Origin: SLFT01 sp964493075
GTDB taxonomy: Bacteria; Hydrogenedentota; Hydrogenedentia; Hydrogenedentales; CAITNO01
NCBI GenBank assembly: GCA_964493075.1
Contig: CAZBNU010000077.1
Coordinates: forward strand, 1-16,711
Direction: 5' to 3'
DNA: 16,711 bases
Below, one piece after another: positions 8,767-14,429 of this stretch. A program made the position numbers and the translations under genes. Position 1 is the first letter of the stretch. Every line of letters begins with the position of its first letter. The notes under the pieces are model-generated. The model did no database searches. It worked only from the letters and a program-made list of their open reading frames with translations, and was not told the DNA's origin.

Positions 8767-9591
8767 ATGAGTACAACACAATGGAAAACCGCAAAAGAAT
8801 ATCAGGAAATACTTTACGAAAAGGCGGAAGGCATCGCCAAAATCACCATCAACCGGCCCCATCGCCGCAATGCCTTTACCCCGCTGACGAACGACGAAAT
8901 CAGCGATGCCCTGCGTGACGCTCGGTTTGACGGCAACATCGGCGTCATCATTCTCACGGGCGCGGGCGATAAGGCATTTTGCAGCGGCGGCGATCAGAAA
9001 ATTCGCGGCGAGTCTGGCTATGTGGACGACCATACGAAACAACAGCGCCTGAATGTACTGGACCTGCACCGGCAGATACGCACCTGTCCCAAGCCGGTAA
9101 TTGCCATGGTGGCCGGGTACGCTATTGGCGGCGGCAACATTCTGGCCATGGTGTGCGACCTGACCATTGCGGCGGACAACGCCATCTTCGGGCAAACGGG
9201 CCCGAAGGTTGGTTCCTTCGATGCCGGATACGGTTCCGCACATCTGGCGCGCATGGTCGGTCAGAAGAAAGCGCGTGAAATATGGTTCCTGTGCCGCCAG
9301 TACAACGCCGAACAGGCACTGCAGATGGGACTGGTGAACACGGTGGTTCCCCTGGAACGGCTCGAAGAAGAGACCGTGCAGTGGTGCCGCGAAATCCTCG
9401 CCAACTCCCCCACCGCCATACGCTTTATCAAAGCCGCCATGAACGCTGACGAAGATGGTCAGGCAGGACTGATGGAACTGGCAGGCAATGCCACAAGCCT
9501 TTTCTATATGAGCGAGGAAGGCCAGGAAGGCCGTAACGCCTTCGTGGAAAAACGCAAGCCCGATTTCAGCAAATTTCCCCGGAACCCGTGA
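8767..9591 (+). CDS. menB: 1,4-dihydroxy-2-naphthoyl-CoA synthase (MenB)
   Basis: Crotonase-fold enzyme of 274 aa that cyclises o-succinylbenzoyl-CoA to 1,4-dihydroxy-2-naphthoyl-CoA in menaquinone synthesis. Visible signatures are the CoA-binding and oxyanion segment CSGGDQ at 72-77, AIGGG at 119-123 and FGQTGPKVGSFDAGYGS at 141-157, and a C-terminal NAFVEKRKPDFSKFPRNP block nearly identical to that of enterobacterial MenB. The QTG at 143-145 matches the bicarbonate-dependent type I enzymes; type II enzymes carry an Asp in place of this Gly. The usual GGGH is GGGN here. Length matches the family. No other men gene except menA, on the opposite strand, is within the window. It lies 22 bp after the membrane protein gene and 59 bp before the PIN gene. 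Confidence 0.96.
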   Translation: MSTTQWKTAKEYQEILYEKAEGIAKITINRPHRRNAFTPLTNDEISDALRDARFDGNIGVIILTGAGDKAFCSGGDQKIRGESGYVDDHTKQQRLNVLDLHRQIRTCPKPVIAMVAGYAIGGGNILAMVCDLTIAADNAIFGQTGPKVGSFDAGYGSAHLARMVGQKKAREIWFLCRQYNAEQALQMGLVNTVVPLERLEEETVQWCREILANSPTAIRFIKAAMNADEDGQAGLMELAGNATSLFYMSEEGQEGRNAFVEKRKPDFSKFPRNP

Positions 9592-9650
9592 GGAGTTACA
9601 GGCTGTGTTGTGTGTTGAAACAGGATGAGTATTGCCTGTAGGATAAAGAC

Positions 9651-10124
9651 ATGAAAGTGCCCATGCGAATATATGCAGACACGTCTGTGTTCGGCGGAAC
9701 ACAAGACGACGTTTTTGCATCAGCAAGCAATATGTTCTTTGAACAGGTGCGCGAAGGGCATTTTCATCTTGTGGTTTCTGGTCTAGTTGAACAGGAGTTA
9801 CGCAAAGCGCCTGCTGCGGTGCGCGCCGTATTCGAGGAGTTTCTGCCTGTCATGGAAGTGGTTCAGGAGTCAGAGGCGGCTCTGTCTCTTCAACAGGCCT
9901 ATCTTGACAATGGGGTACTGACCTCGAATTGGGCAGATGACGCCTTGCATGTTGCGCTGGCAAGTATTTCGGAATGCGCGGCAATCGTAAGTTGGAATTT
10001 CAAGCATATTGTCAATCTTAAACGTATTTCATTGTATAATGCTGTAAGCATGCTGCACGGGTATCGATCGATTGAGATTCGTTCACCGTTGGAGGTATTG
10101 GAATATGACGACTCAACACAGTAA
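9651..10124 (+). CDS. PIN-domain protein, probable VapC-like toxin ribonuclease
   Basis: Protein of 157 aa with PIN-domain features: D10 in IYADTSVFGG, E49 in EQELRKA, and acidic residues D96-D97 in WADDALHVALAS, followed by the VSWNFKHIVN segment (N116) typical of one VapC-like subfamily. Such proteins are Mg-dependent RNases that usually cleave tRNA or rRNA and are silenced by a co-encoded antitoxin. The ATG at 9651 is preceded by AGGAT at good spacing; an internal ATG at 9663 is less likely. Its end overlaps the next small gene by 20 nt, indicating translational coupling. The toxin-first order is the reverse of canonical vapBC, but this PIN subfamily is often followed by such a small partner. 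Toxicity is inferred. Confidence 0.78.
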   Translation: MKVPMRIYADTSVFGGTQDDVFASASNMFFEQVREGHFHLVVSGLVEQELRKAPAAVRAVFEEFLPVMEVVQESEAALSLQQAYLDNGVLTSNWADDALHVALASISECAAIVSWNFKHIVNLKRISLYNAVSMLHGYRSIEIRSPLEVLEYDDSTQ

Positions 10125-10302
10125 GAATAAACGTTTTGATTGTGTGGAAATGATGCATCAAGGGGCCGCACGCGTACAGACGGAACTTGCAGGCAAGTCT
10201 GTTGAAGAACGGGTGGCTTATTTTCGGGAAAGTACGCAAGCATTGCTTGATCGCCAGGCCAGACTGCAAAAGCAGGGGCTTCAGATTCGTGAGCAGAAGT
10301 AA
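10105..10302 (+). CDS. Small partner of the PIN protein, putative antitoxin
   Basis: Charged 65-aa protein starting at ATG 10105, with GGAGG about 9 nt upstream. A longer in-frame start at 10072 lacks such a site and would overlap the PIN gene more deeply. The segment FDCVEMMHQGAARVQ followed by AGKSVEERVAYFRE and a lysine/arginine-rich helix looks like the short helical proteins encoded right after PIN genes of this type. No ribbon-helix-helix, AbrB or Phd fold is evident, so it may neutralise the nuclease by binding rather than through a classical DNA-binding domain. The partner role rests on the 20-nt overlap and the conserved arrangement; there is no direct functional evidence. Confidence 0.65.
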   Translation: MTTQHSKNKRFDCVEMMHQGAARVQTELAGKSVEERVAYFRESTQALLDRQARLQKQGLQIREQK

Positions 10303-10326
10303 GCAGCATCAGGAGGTCGTTGCGTG

Positions 10327-10357
10327 AATCAGACGGATCGGGCGGATCAGTCTGATT
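10327..10357. terminator. Perfect inverted repeat with 9-bp periodicity between convergent genes
   Basis: AATCAGAC (10327-10334) and GTCTGATT (10350-10357) are perfect 8-bp arms. After one mismatch the stem continues with GATC pairing to GATC, leaving a 5-nt loop. It sits in the 59-bp gap between the PIN partner and menA, which converge, so it probably terminates both. The minus strand has a 9-bp period: units TGATCCGCC, CGATCCGTC and TGATT, with TAATCAGAC before them. These units are in frame with the menA stop, giving stop codons TGA, TAA, TGA and TGA in that frame. Confidence 0.6.
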
Positions 10358-10361
10358 ACCC

Positions 10362-11249
10362 TCAGAGCAGCCATCCCACAGAAAATAACAGGCTGAACCC
10401 CAATAGTATTTTCCCTGTGGCGGCAAGGCAGGCGTTCAGGGTTGCGCCATCCCGTTCCGTGAACACGGTTCGTGTGGTGCGTAGGGCAGGAAAAACCATA
10501 ACCCATGCCGCCAGTGCACCCCAGCGTCCTCCTGTTATCATGCACAGGCACAGCGGCACTATCACAATGGCAGTCATCATGGACAGCAGGTATTCCCAAC
10601 GGGCAAAGTTGGTGCCAAAGCGCACAGCGAGTGTTTTCTTTCCCGCTTGCCGGTCCTGATCAATATCGCGCAGATTGTTGACGGTCAGGATAGCGGTGGA
10701 GATGAGTCCGGGCGCGATCCCCGCCAGCAAGGGAATCAGGCTTATATCTTGCACCTGCACATAAAAGGTTCCCGCTACGGCAACGGGACCGAAAAAGACC
10801 AGCACAAAAATGTCTGCCACGCCGATATACCCCAACGGCAACGGGCCACCGGTATACAACACGGCAAACAGCATGGACAATACGCCGATCACCAGAATCG
10901 GCCAGCCGCCCCGGTAAATGAGATAGAGTCCAAAGAGTGCTGCAAGAAAAAGAACAGTGGCGGTTGCAAATCGCATCTGTCCGGGGGTGACCAGTCCCGC
11001 TTGGGTGGCACGCTGTGGCCCGATCCGTTCGGCAGTGTCAGTACCTTTCAGGTAATCGTAATAGTCATTGGCATAGTTTGCCGCGATTTGGATCAACAAT
11101 GCGCCCATCAGCGCCGCAACGGCTGCACCAGCATGAAAACCACTGTCGCCAAACGCCAGTGCCGTGCCCATAATTACGGGCGCGGCGGCGGCAGGCAACG
11201 TGCGCGGACGCGCCGCAGCTATCCATATCTTGATAGTAACATTGGTCAT
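10362..11249 (-). CDS. menA: 1,4-dihydroxy-2-naphthoate polyprenyltransferase (MenA)
   Basis: Integral membrane UbiA-family prenyltransferase of 295 aa that attaches the polyprenyl tail to 1,4-dihydroxy-2-naphthoate, giving demethylmenaquinone. The first Asp-rich motif NDYYD is at 61-65. The second is NNLRDIDQDRQAGKKT at 191-206, with D195 and D199, as in MenA. The N-terminal WIAAARPRTLPA and the ERIGPQRATQAGL segment are also typical. Eight or nine hydrophobic helices cover the rest. It lies opposite to menB and the PIN module and converges on them. The Shine-Dalgarno AAGGG lies 13 nt before the ATG and is part of an inverted repeat in the leader. Confidence 0.94.
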   Translation of the reverse strand: MTNVTIKIWIAAARPRTLPAAAAPVIMGTALAFGDSGFHAGAAVAALMGALLIQIAANYANDYYDYLKGTDTAERIGPQRATQAGLVTPGQMRFATATVLFLAALFGLYLIYRGGWPILVIGVLSMLFAVLYTGGPLPLGYIGVADIFVLVFFGPVAVAGTFYVQVQDISLIPLLAGIAPGLISTAILTVNNLRDIDQDRQAGKKTLAVRFGTNFARWEYLLSMMTAIVIVPLCLCMITGGRWGALAAWVMVFPALRTTRTVFTERDGATLNACLAATGKILLGFSLLFSVGWLL

Positions 11250-11258
11250 TGAACGACA

Positions 11259-11300
11259 ATACCCTTGACTTTGCGTGCATCATAGCAGGACAAAGGGTAT
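11259..11300 (-). promoter_or_regulatory. menA leader inverted repeat that would mask the ribosome binding site
   Basis: On the minus strand ATACCCTT (11300-11293) and AAGGGTAT (11266-11259) are perfect 8-bp complements separated by 26 nt. The second arm contains the only Shine-Dalgarno-like sequence before the menA ATG. Folding would occlude ribosome entry, so translation could be controlled by temperature, a protein or an RNA. This role is inferred. No known riboswitch class is recognised. Confidence 0.35.
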
Positions 11301-11303
11301 CAT

Positions 11304-11332
11304 ATACTAGTTTTGTTGCTTCCGAATAACAA
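11304..11332 (-). promoter_or_regulatory. Candidate menA promoter
   Basis: On the minus strand TTGTTA (11332-11327) and TAGTAT (11309-11304) are separated by exactly 17 bp, each with 4 of 6 consensus matches. The predicted start would fall at the outer arm of the leader inverted repeat. Weak hexamers keep confidence low. Confidence 0.3.
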
Positions 11333-11371
11333 ACGGAAAAACAAGGCAGCGTTGTGAAATGGAAACCTAAC

Positions 11372-11384
11372 CCGGCATAGCCGG
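11372..11384 (-). terminator. Small GC hairpin downstream of the flavodoxin gene
   Basis: CCGGC and GCCGG (11372-11376 and 11380-11384) form a 5-bp GC stem with a 3-nt loop, about 120 nt after the flavodoxin stop on the minus strand. A T-rich but interrupted stretch follows. It could terminate the flavodoxin transcript. The remainder of the 253-bp region 11250-11502 holds only the menA leader signals. Confidence 0.22.
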
Positions 11385-11502
11385 AACCAACATAAAAGAT
11401 GTCAAGGATCGCAATGACGGCAACTGTAATATTGTATCCTTTTGCGCAGAAAGTCATTGGTAAAAGACGAATCCGGGCACTATATAATCATGATGCCAGA
11501 GG

Positions 11503-12111
11503 TTAACGTAAATCGTTCATCTTTGCAGCAATCTGTGCAACACGAACGCCCAGCGCTTCCCCTTTTTTGAGGTAATGGGCGGCCACATAGCCCTCGCCGC
11601 TTTTCTCTTCAGGTGTGGTACAGGGTTCTTCTCCTGTGACTGCGGATGCGCCGAAGGGCTGGCTTGAATTCGGACCTCCCACAACAATCATCTGGCACAC
11701 CAGCATGGCATGGATAATATCCATTTGCACCAGTTCTTCGCCGGCGGAAATGCCACTGCCTGTGGCAAATGCCGCGCCTATTTTGTTTTTCAGCCTTTCA
11801 TCCTTAATGGGCCATGTATTGATGAATTCCTGCACTTGAGGTGCAACATTGGCCTTATATACCGGACTGCCAACAATCACGGCATCCGCTGCCAGTACAT
11901 CTTCCGCCGTCGCTTCTGCGATGCTGAGCAGGCGAATGTGTGTACCTTCCACGGATTCTGCGCCTTTTGTCACGGCCTCCGCCATGGACTTGGTGTGGCC
12001 TTTATTGCTGTAATACACCACCAGTACGGTGGCGCCATCATCCTGTTGGTCCTCAGCAAAGGCAGCTGCGGACAGTGTTATCACCATAACCAATAACAAA
12101 ACTTTTTGCAT
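11503..12111 (-). CDS. Exported flavodoxin / WrbA-like FMN protein
   Basis: Protein of 202 aa. Residues 1-19 are a clear signal peptide (Lys at position 3, hydrophobic LLLVMVITLSAAAFA, cleavage before EDQ), with no lipobox cysteine. The rest is a flavodoxin fold: FMN phosphate loop SNKGHT at 35-40, GSPVYKANVAPQVQEF at 81-96, the ATGSGISAGEE loop at 117-126 and VVGGPNSSQPFGASA at 143-157, all similar to WrbA and NADPH:FMN reductase relatives. The predicted role is FMN-dependent electron transfer or quinone reduction, but outside the cytoplasm, which is unusual for the family. A strong AAGGAG lies 8 nt before the ATG. It stands alone, upstream of menA on the same strand with a 253-bp gap, so co-transcription is unlikely. 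Confidence 0.82.
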   Translation of the reverse strand: MQKVLLLVMVITLSAAAFAEDQQDDGATVLVVYYSNKGHTKSMAEAVTKGAESVEGTHIRLLSIAEATAEDVLAADAVIVGSPVYKANVAPQVQEFINTWPIKDERLKNKIGAAFATGSGISAGEELVQMDIIHAMLVCQMIVVGGPNSSQPFGASAVTGEEPCTTPEEKSGEGYVAAHYLKKGEALGVRVAQIAAKMNDLR

Positions 12112-12255
12112 TTGTGCTTCTCCTTCTTTACCTTGTTTTTTTGATCCTTGTGTAATCGCCCTATTTTCTCCACATTGGTTATTGTGCCAGATTGATAGTG
12201 AAAAATCGCAATGGGAGATTTACGCACGGAATTTATTTTTGCTCTTGCTCTTGCT

Positions 12256-12277
12256 ATACTGCTGCAATGAGCAGTAT
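12256..12277. promoter_or_regulatory. Inverted repeat overlapping a candidate -10 element (possible operator)
   Basis: ATACTGCT (12256-12263) and AGCAGTAT (12270-12277) are perfect 8-bp arms around a 6-bp spacer. The left arm overlaps TATACT (12255-12260), a candidate -10 box for the Cys-rich gene. Just upstream is a short hexamer repeat, TTGCTC twice plus TTGC (12239-12254). An operator for a dimeric repressor or an RNA hairpin is possible. Confidence 0.35.
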
Positions 12278-12291
12278 CGCACACATAGTAG

Positions 12292-12307
12292 TGCGGGACT
12301 TCCCGCA
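12292..12307 (+). promoter_or_regulatory. Leader hairpin before the Cys-rich gene
   Basis: TGCGGG (12292-12297) and CCCGCA (12302-12307) form a 6-bp GC stem with a 4-nt loop, extended by one G-T pair, about 40 nt before the ATG at 12348. No T run follows, so it is probably a leader structure rather than a terminator. The rest of the 236-bp divergent region (12112-12347) shows no clear promoter toward the flavodoxin. Confidence 0.3.
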
Positions 12308-12347
12308 TCATGGTACACAACGCGGTAATAGCAAGTAGGAGTGTATT

Positions 12348-12689
12348 ATGGCTTCACACTTTTGTCATAAATGCAATGCTCCCTGGGAGAGCGACAAGCG
12401 ACAACCGGGATTCAAGGAAACCTGTGCGGGTTGCGCGGCGTACCTGCATTGCTGCAAAAACTGTCGGTTCCATACGCCCTCGGCGCACAATCAATGCTAC
12501 ATTCCCAACACGGAATACGTTGCAGACCGTAAGGGACTGAACTTCTGCGAGGAATTTGAATTTCGCAGTGGCGCTGCAAAATCAGACGCCAACACAGAAA
12601 AACAGCAGGCCGCAAAGAATAAACTTGATGCTCTGTTCGGTGAAGAAGACGGGAAACCGGTATCGTTCGATGATTTGTTTAAGGAGTAG
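12348..12689 (+). CDS. Conserved cysteine-rich putative zinc-ribbon protein
   Basis: Small protein of 113 aa with nine cysteines in its first 67 residues: C6-x2-C9, C26-x2-C29, C35-C36-x2-C39, C50 and C67. The paired CxxC motifs suggest two zinc-ribbon-like sites. The core HCCKNCRFHTPSAHNQC followed by NFCEEFEFR matches, from memory, a widespread uncharacterised family; its function is unknown to me. The C-terminal 40 residues are charged and probably helical (KQQAAKNKLDALFGEEDG). An AGGAG precedes the ATG by 9 nt. The stop codon TAG is itself the first unit of a 9-bp repeat array that fills the junction with the convergent M23 peptidase gene. A metal- or nucleic-acid-binding role is likely but unproven. 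Confidence 0.78.
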   Translation: MASHFCHKCNAPWESDKRQPGFKETCAGCAAYLHCCKNCRFHTPSAHNQCYIPNTEYVADRKGLNFCEEFEFRSGAAKSDANTEKQQAAKNKLDALFGEEDGKPVSFDDLFKE

Positions 12690-12767
12690 GACAGGTAGGA
12701 CGAGTAGGACAACTATAAGAAGCGGCTTATTATCCTACTCGTCCTACCCATCCTACCCGTCTTACTA
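12686..12767. repeat. Inverted pair of stop-codon-phased 9-bp repeat arrays, bidirectional terminator
   Basis: Plus strand: TAGGACAGG, TAGGACGAG and TAGGACAAC run head to tail from the stop codon of the Cys-rich gene (TAG at 12687, 12696 and 12705). Minus strand: TAG codons recur at 12767, 12755, 12746 and 12737 with units TAGGATGGG and TAGGACGAG, in frame with the M23 stop. The two arrays face each other and fold into a stem with 16 perfect pairs (12694-12709 with 12733-12748), then two mismatches, then 6 more pairs (12686-12691 with 12751-12756). A smaller inner hairpin ATAAG/CTTAT sits at 12715-12730. Each array continues its gene's frame, so stops repeat every 9 bp. It probably terminates transcription in both directions. 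Confidence 0.8.
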
Positions 12768-13364
12768 TTCCTGCTTTCCAGAAGTATACCACTTGAACAT
12801 GCGGGGGACCCCTTTGTCTTTTTTGACATCCCTGAAACTGATGGGGATGGTGCGGCCTGCTTCCATGTCGGTAATATGGAAATGGATGTGGGGCATCATG
12901 CTGTTGCCTACGTCGCCAGATGCGGCAATGACTTGGCGCTGTTCCACTGTGTCGCCTTCTGCAACATAAGCACCATCCTGCTTGATGTGGGCGTAACAGG
13001 CGCGGGTGCCGTCCCCGTGATTCACATACACTACATTGTTCGGCCAGTTGCGTCCGTGGCCGTCGTGGTGCTGCACCACCTTGACCACTTTACCGGCGCG
13101 GGCGGCGCAGATGTCCGAACCAATGGGCATGTAGAAGTCATAGGCATACTGGCTGTTGCCACGGTGGCTGACCACGCCGCGCACGCCCTGCACACAGAAA
13201 TACTTGATGCCTTCCGGCCAGGGCAGCAGGTACGGCGAATCTTCCGGCGGCGGAAACTGTGACAGGTCCTGCGGGCCTGTCAGGATGAAGAACAGCATGG
13301 CGCCTGTCAATGGAAGAATGGTTGCCACGCTTCCCAGTATTGACCATCGCTTCATTTTCGTCAC
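12765..13364 (-). CDS. Membrane-anchored M23 (LytM-type) metallopeptidase
   Basis: Protein of 199 aa. An N-terminal signal anchor (about residues 8-29, preceded by KMKR) places the domain in the periplasm. The M23 zinc ligands are all present: H67 and D76 in the HRG-x-YAYDF stretch, and H161 in the HIHFH motif (H159-x-H161). The general-base H126 lies in CYAH. An active endopeptidase cutting peptidoglycan cross-bridges is therefore expected. It is short for the family and lacks coiled coils or LysM domains. The GTG at 13364 is preceded by GAGGG at 10 nt; an ATG at 13355 is the alternative start. It is divergent from lpxA across a 169-bp region and convergent with the Cys-rich gene. Confidence 0.87.
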   Translation of the reverse strand: MTKMKRWSILGSVATILPLTGAMLFFILTGPQDLSQFPPPEDSPYLLPWPEGIKYFCVQGVRGVVSHRGNSQYAYDFYMPIGSDICAARAGKVVKVVQHHDGHGRNWPNNVVYVNHGDGTRACYAHIKQDGAYVAEGDTVEQRQVIAASGDVGNSMMPHIHFHITDMEAGRTIPISFRDVKKDKGVPRMFKWYTSGKQE

Positions 13365-13428
13365 TTTCTGTCATCCCTCTGGTTATGGCTGTTCCTAAAC
13401 AAGTGGCGAACAGCACGGGTTCTTGTAT

Positions 13429-13434
13429 ATTATA
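13429..13434 (-). promoter_or_regulatory. Candidate -10 element for the M23 gene
   Basis: The minus strand reads TATAAT inside an AT-rich patch about 65 nt upstream of the M23 start. It overlaps the small palindrome GTATATTATAC. No convincing -35 is found, and no clear promoter toward lpxA was seen in the 169-bp region 13365-13533. Confidence 0.3.
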
Positions 13435-13533
13435 CCTATAAATTGTTGCTGATTCGCACAGGCTTAAAACCGTGCCAGTGGCAGCGTTGTTGTTGCGTTT
13501 GCAATTCAGAGTTACAAAACACGGGTGATGCGT

Positions 13534-14325
13534 ATGTCTAAAATTCATGCTACTGCAATTATTGATCCGAGTGCGGAACTGGCGGATGACGTGGAAGTCA
13601 TGCCGTACACGATCATTGAAGAGCAGGTACACATCGGGCCGGGCTGCATCATTGGCCCCCACTGTGTTATTGGCAAAGGGACGGTTATGGGCGAGAATAA
13701 CCGCACTTACAGCGGTGCGCAGATTGGGGTATCGCCCCAGGATCTCAAGCATCTGACTGATGCGGTGGGCAAGACGCTAATCGGCAGCAACAACACCTTT
13801 CGGGAATCCATGACAGTCAGTTCCAGCACTGTCTACAGCCCGGAAGACACGGAAAAAGCAACGCGAATTGGTGACAACTGCCTGTTTATGGCTTGTTCTC
13901 ATATTGCCCACGACTGCACGGTGGGCAGTCGCGTCATTCTTGCCAACAGCGCCGCGCTGGCGGGTCATGTTGAAGTGCAGGACGGCGCGATACTGGGTGG
14001 GCTTTCCGGGGTGCATCAGTTCTGCCGGGTCGGTGCGATGGCGTTCATCGGCGGCATGTCGCGCATCAACATGGATGCCCTGCCCTACATGATCATGGAA
14101 GGACATCCGGCACGATGCTACGGACCCAATGTGGTTGGCCTTACCCGTAATGGATTCAGCAAGGAAACGGTGTCCCGGATTCGACGCATCTACAAAATTC
14201 TGTATCGTTCCGGACTCAATACCAGCCAGGCACTCAAGGAAATTGAAAAGACGGTGGAGGAGTGCGACGAAAAACAGATTCTCATGGATTTCGTGAAAAG
14301 TTCGAAGCGCGGCATCCTTCGCTAA
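13534..14325 (+). CDS. lpxA: Acyl-ACP--UDP-N-acetylglucosamine O-acyltransferase (LpxA)
   Basis: First enzyme of lipid A synthesis, a cytoplasmic left-handed beta-helix trimer of 263 aa. Hexapeptide repeats cover about residues 1-190 and a helical C-terminal domain follows (GFSKETVSRIRRIYKILYRSG). The catalytic His is H126 in HIAHDCTVG, with H123 beside it. K73, in QDLKH, matches E. coli K76, and the LAGHV His is kept. The Gly that sets long acyl chains in E. coli (G173) is retained in FIGGMS. One departure: the E. coli VTIHRGT strand (H99) reads MTVSSST here, followed by a short acidic insert YSPEDTE. I chose ATG 13534 because LpxA proteins usually begin MSKIH; in-frame GTG 13525 and ATG 13528 are alternatives. 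It is separated from the usual lpxD and fabZ genes. Confidence 0.93.
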   Translation: MSKIHATAIIDPSAELADDVEVMPYTIIEEQVHIGPGCIIGPHCVIGKGTVMGENNRTYSGAQIGVSPQDLKHLTDAVGKTLIGSNNTFRESMTVSSSTVYSPEDTEKATRIGDNCLFMACSHIAHDCTVGSRVILANSAALAGHVEVQDGAILGGLSGVHQFCRVGAMAFIGGMSRINMDALPYMIMEGHPARCYGPNVVGLTRNGFSKETVSRIRRIYKILYRSGLNTSQALKEIEKTVEECDEKQILMDFVKSSKRGILR

Positions 14326-14429
14326 TTCTTTCCCCCGCGGGATTTCGTTTCATGGTATACTGAATGACAGGACTGGTTGATACGGGGGAGGTTCAGATTA
14401 CGCAGGAGCAAACAAGAAGGAGGAGTGTC

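Noticed and set aside
8722..9726. A 334-codon open frame antisense to menB.
   Set aside because: It lies wholly opposite a gene with near-perfect family identity; its translation has no domain signature and is rich in His, Arg and Cys as expected for an antisense shadow in GC-rich DNA.
10324..10659. A plus-strand frame starting inside the 10.3-kb inverted repeat.
   Set aside because: It runs antisense through menA. The GTG and GGAGG near 10312-10326 look attractive, but the product has no coherent features.
12683..12776. The 12.7-kb repeats as a CRISPR array or IS end.
   Set aside because: Units are 9 bp with no unique spacers, arranged as two facing arrays, and there are no cas or transposase genes nearby.
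13138..13752. A minus-strand frame spanning the M23/lpxA intergenic region.
   Set aside because: It overlaps both M23 and lpxA out of frame and has no domain.
14333..14345. CCCGCGGG palindrome after lpxA as a terminator.
   Set aside because: The 8-bp palindrome leaves no loop and no T run follows.
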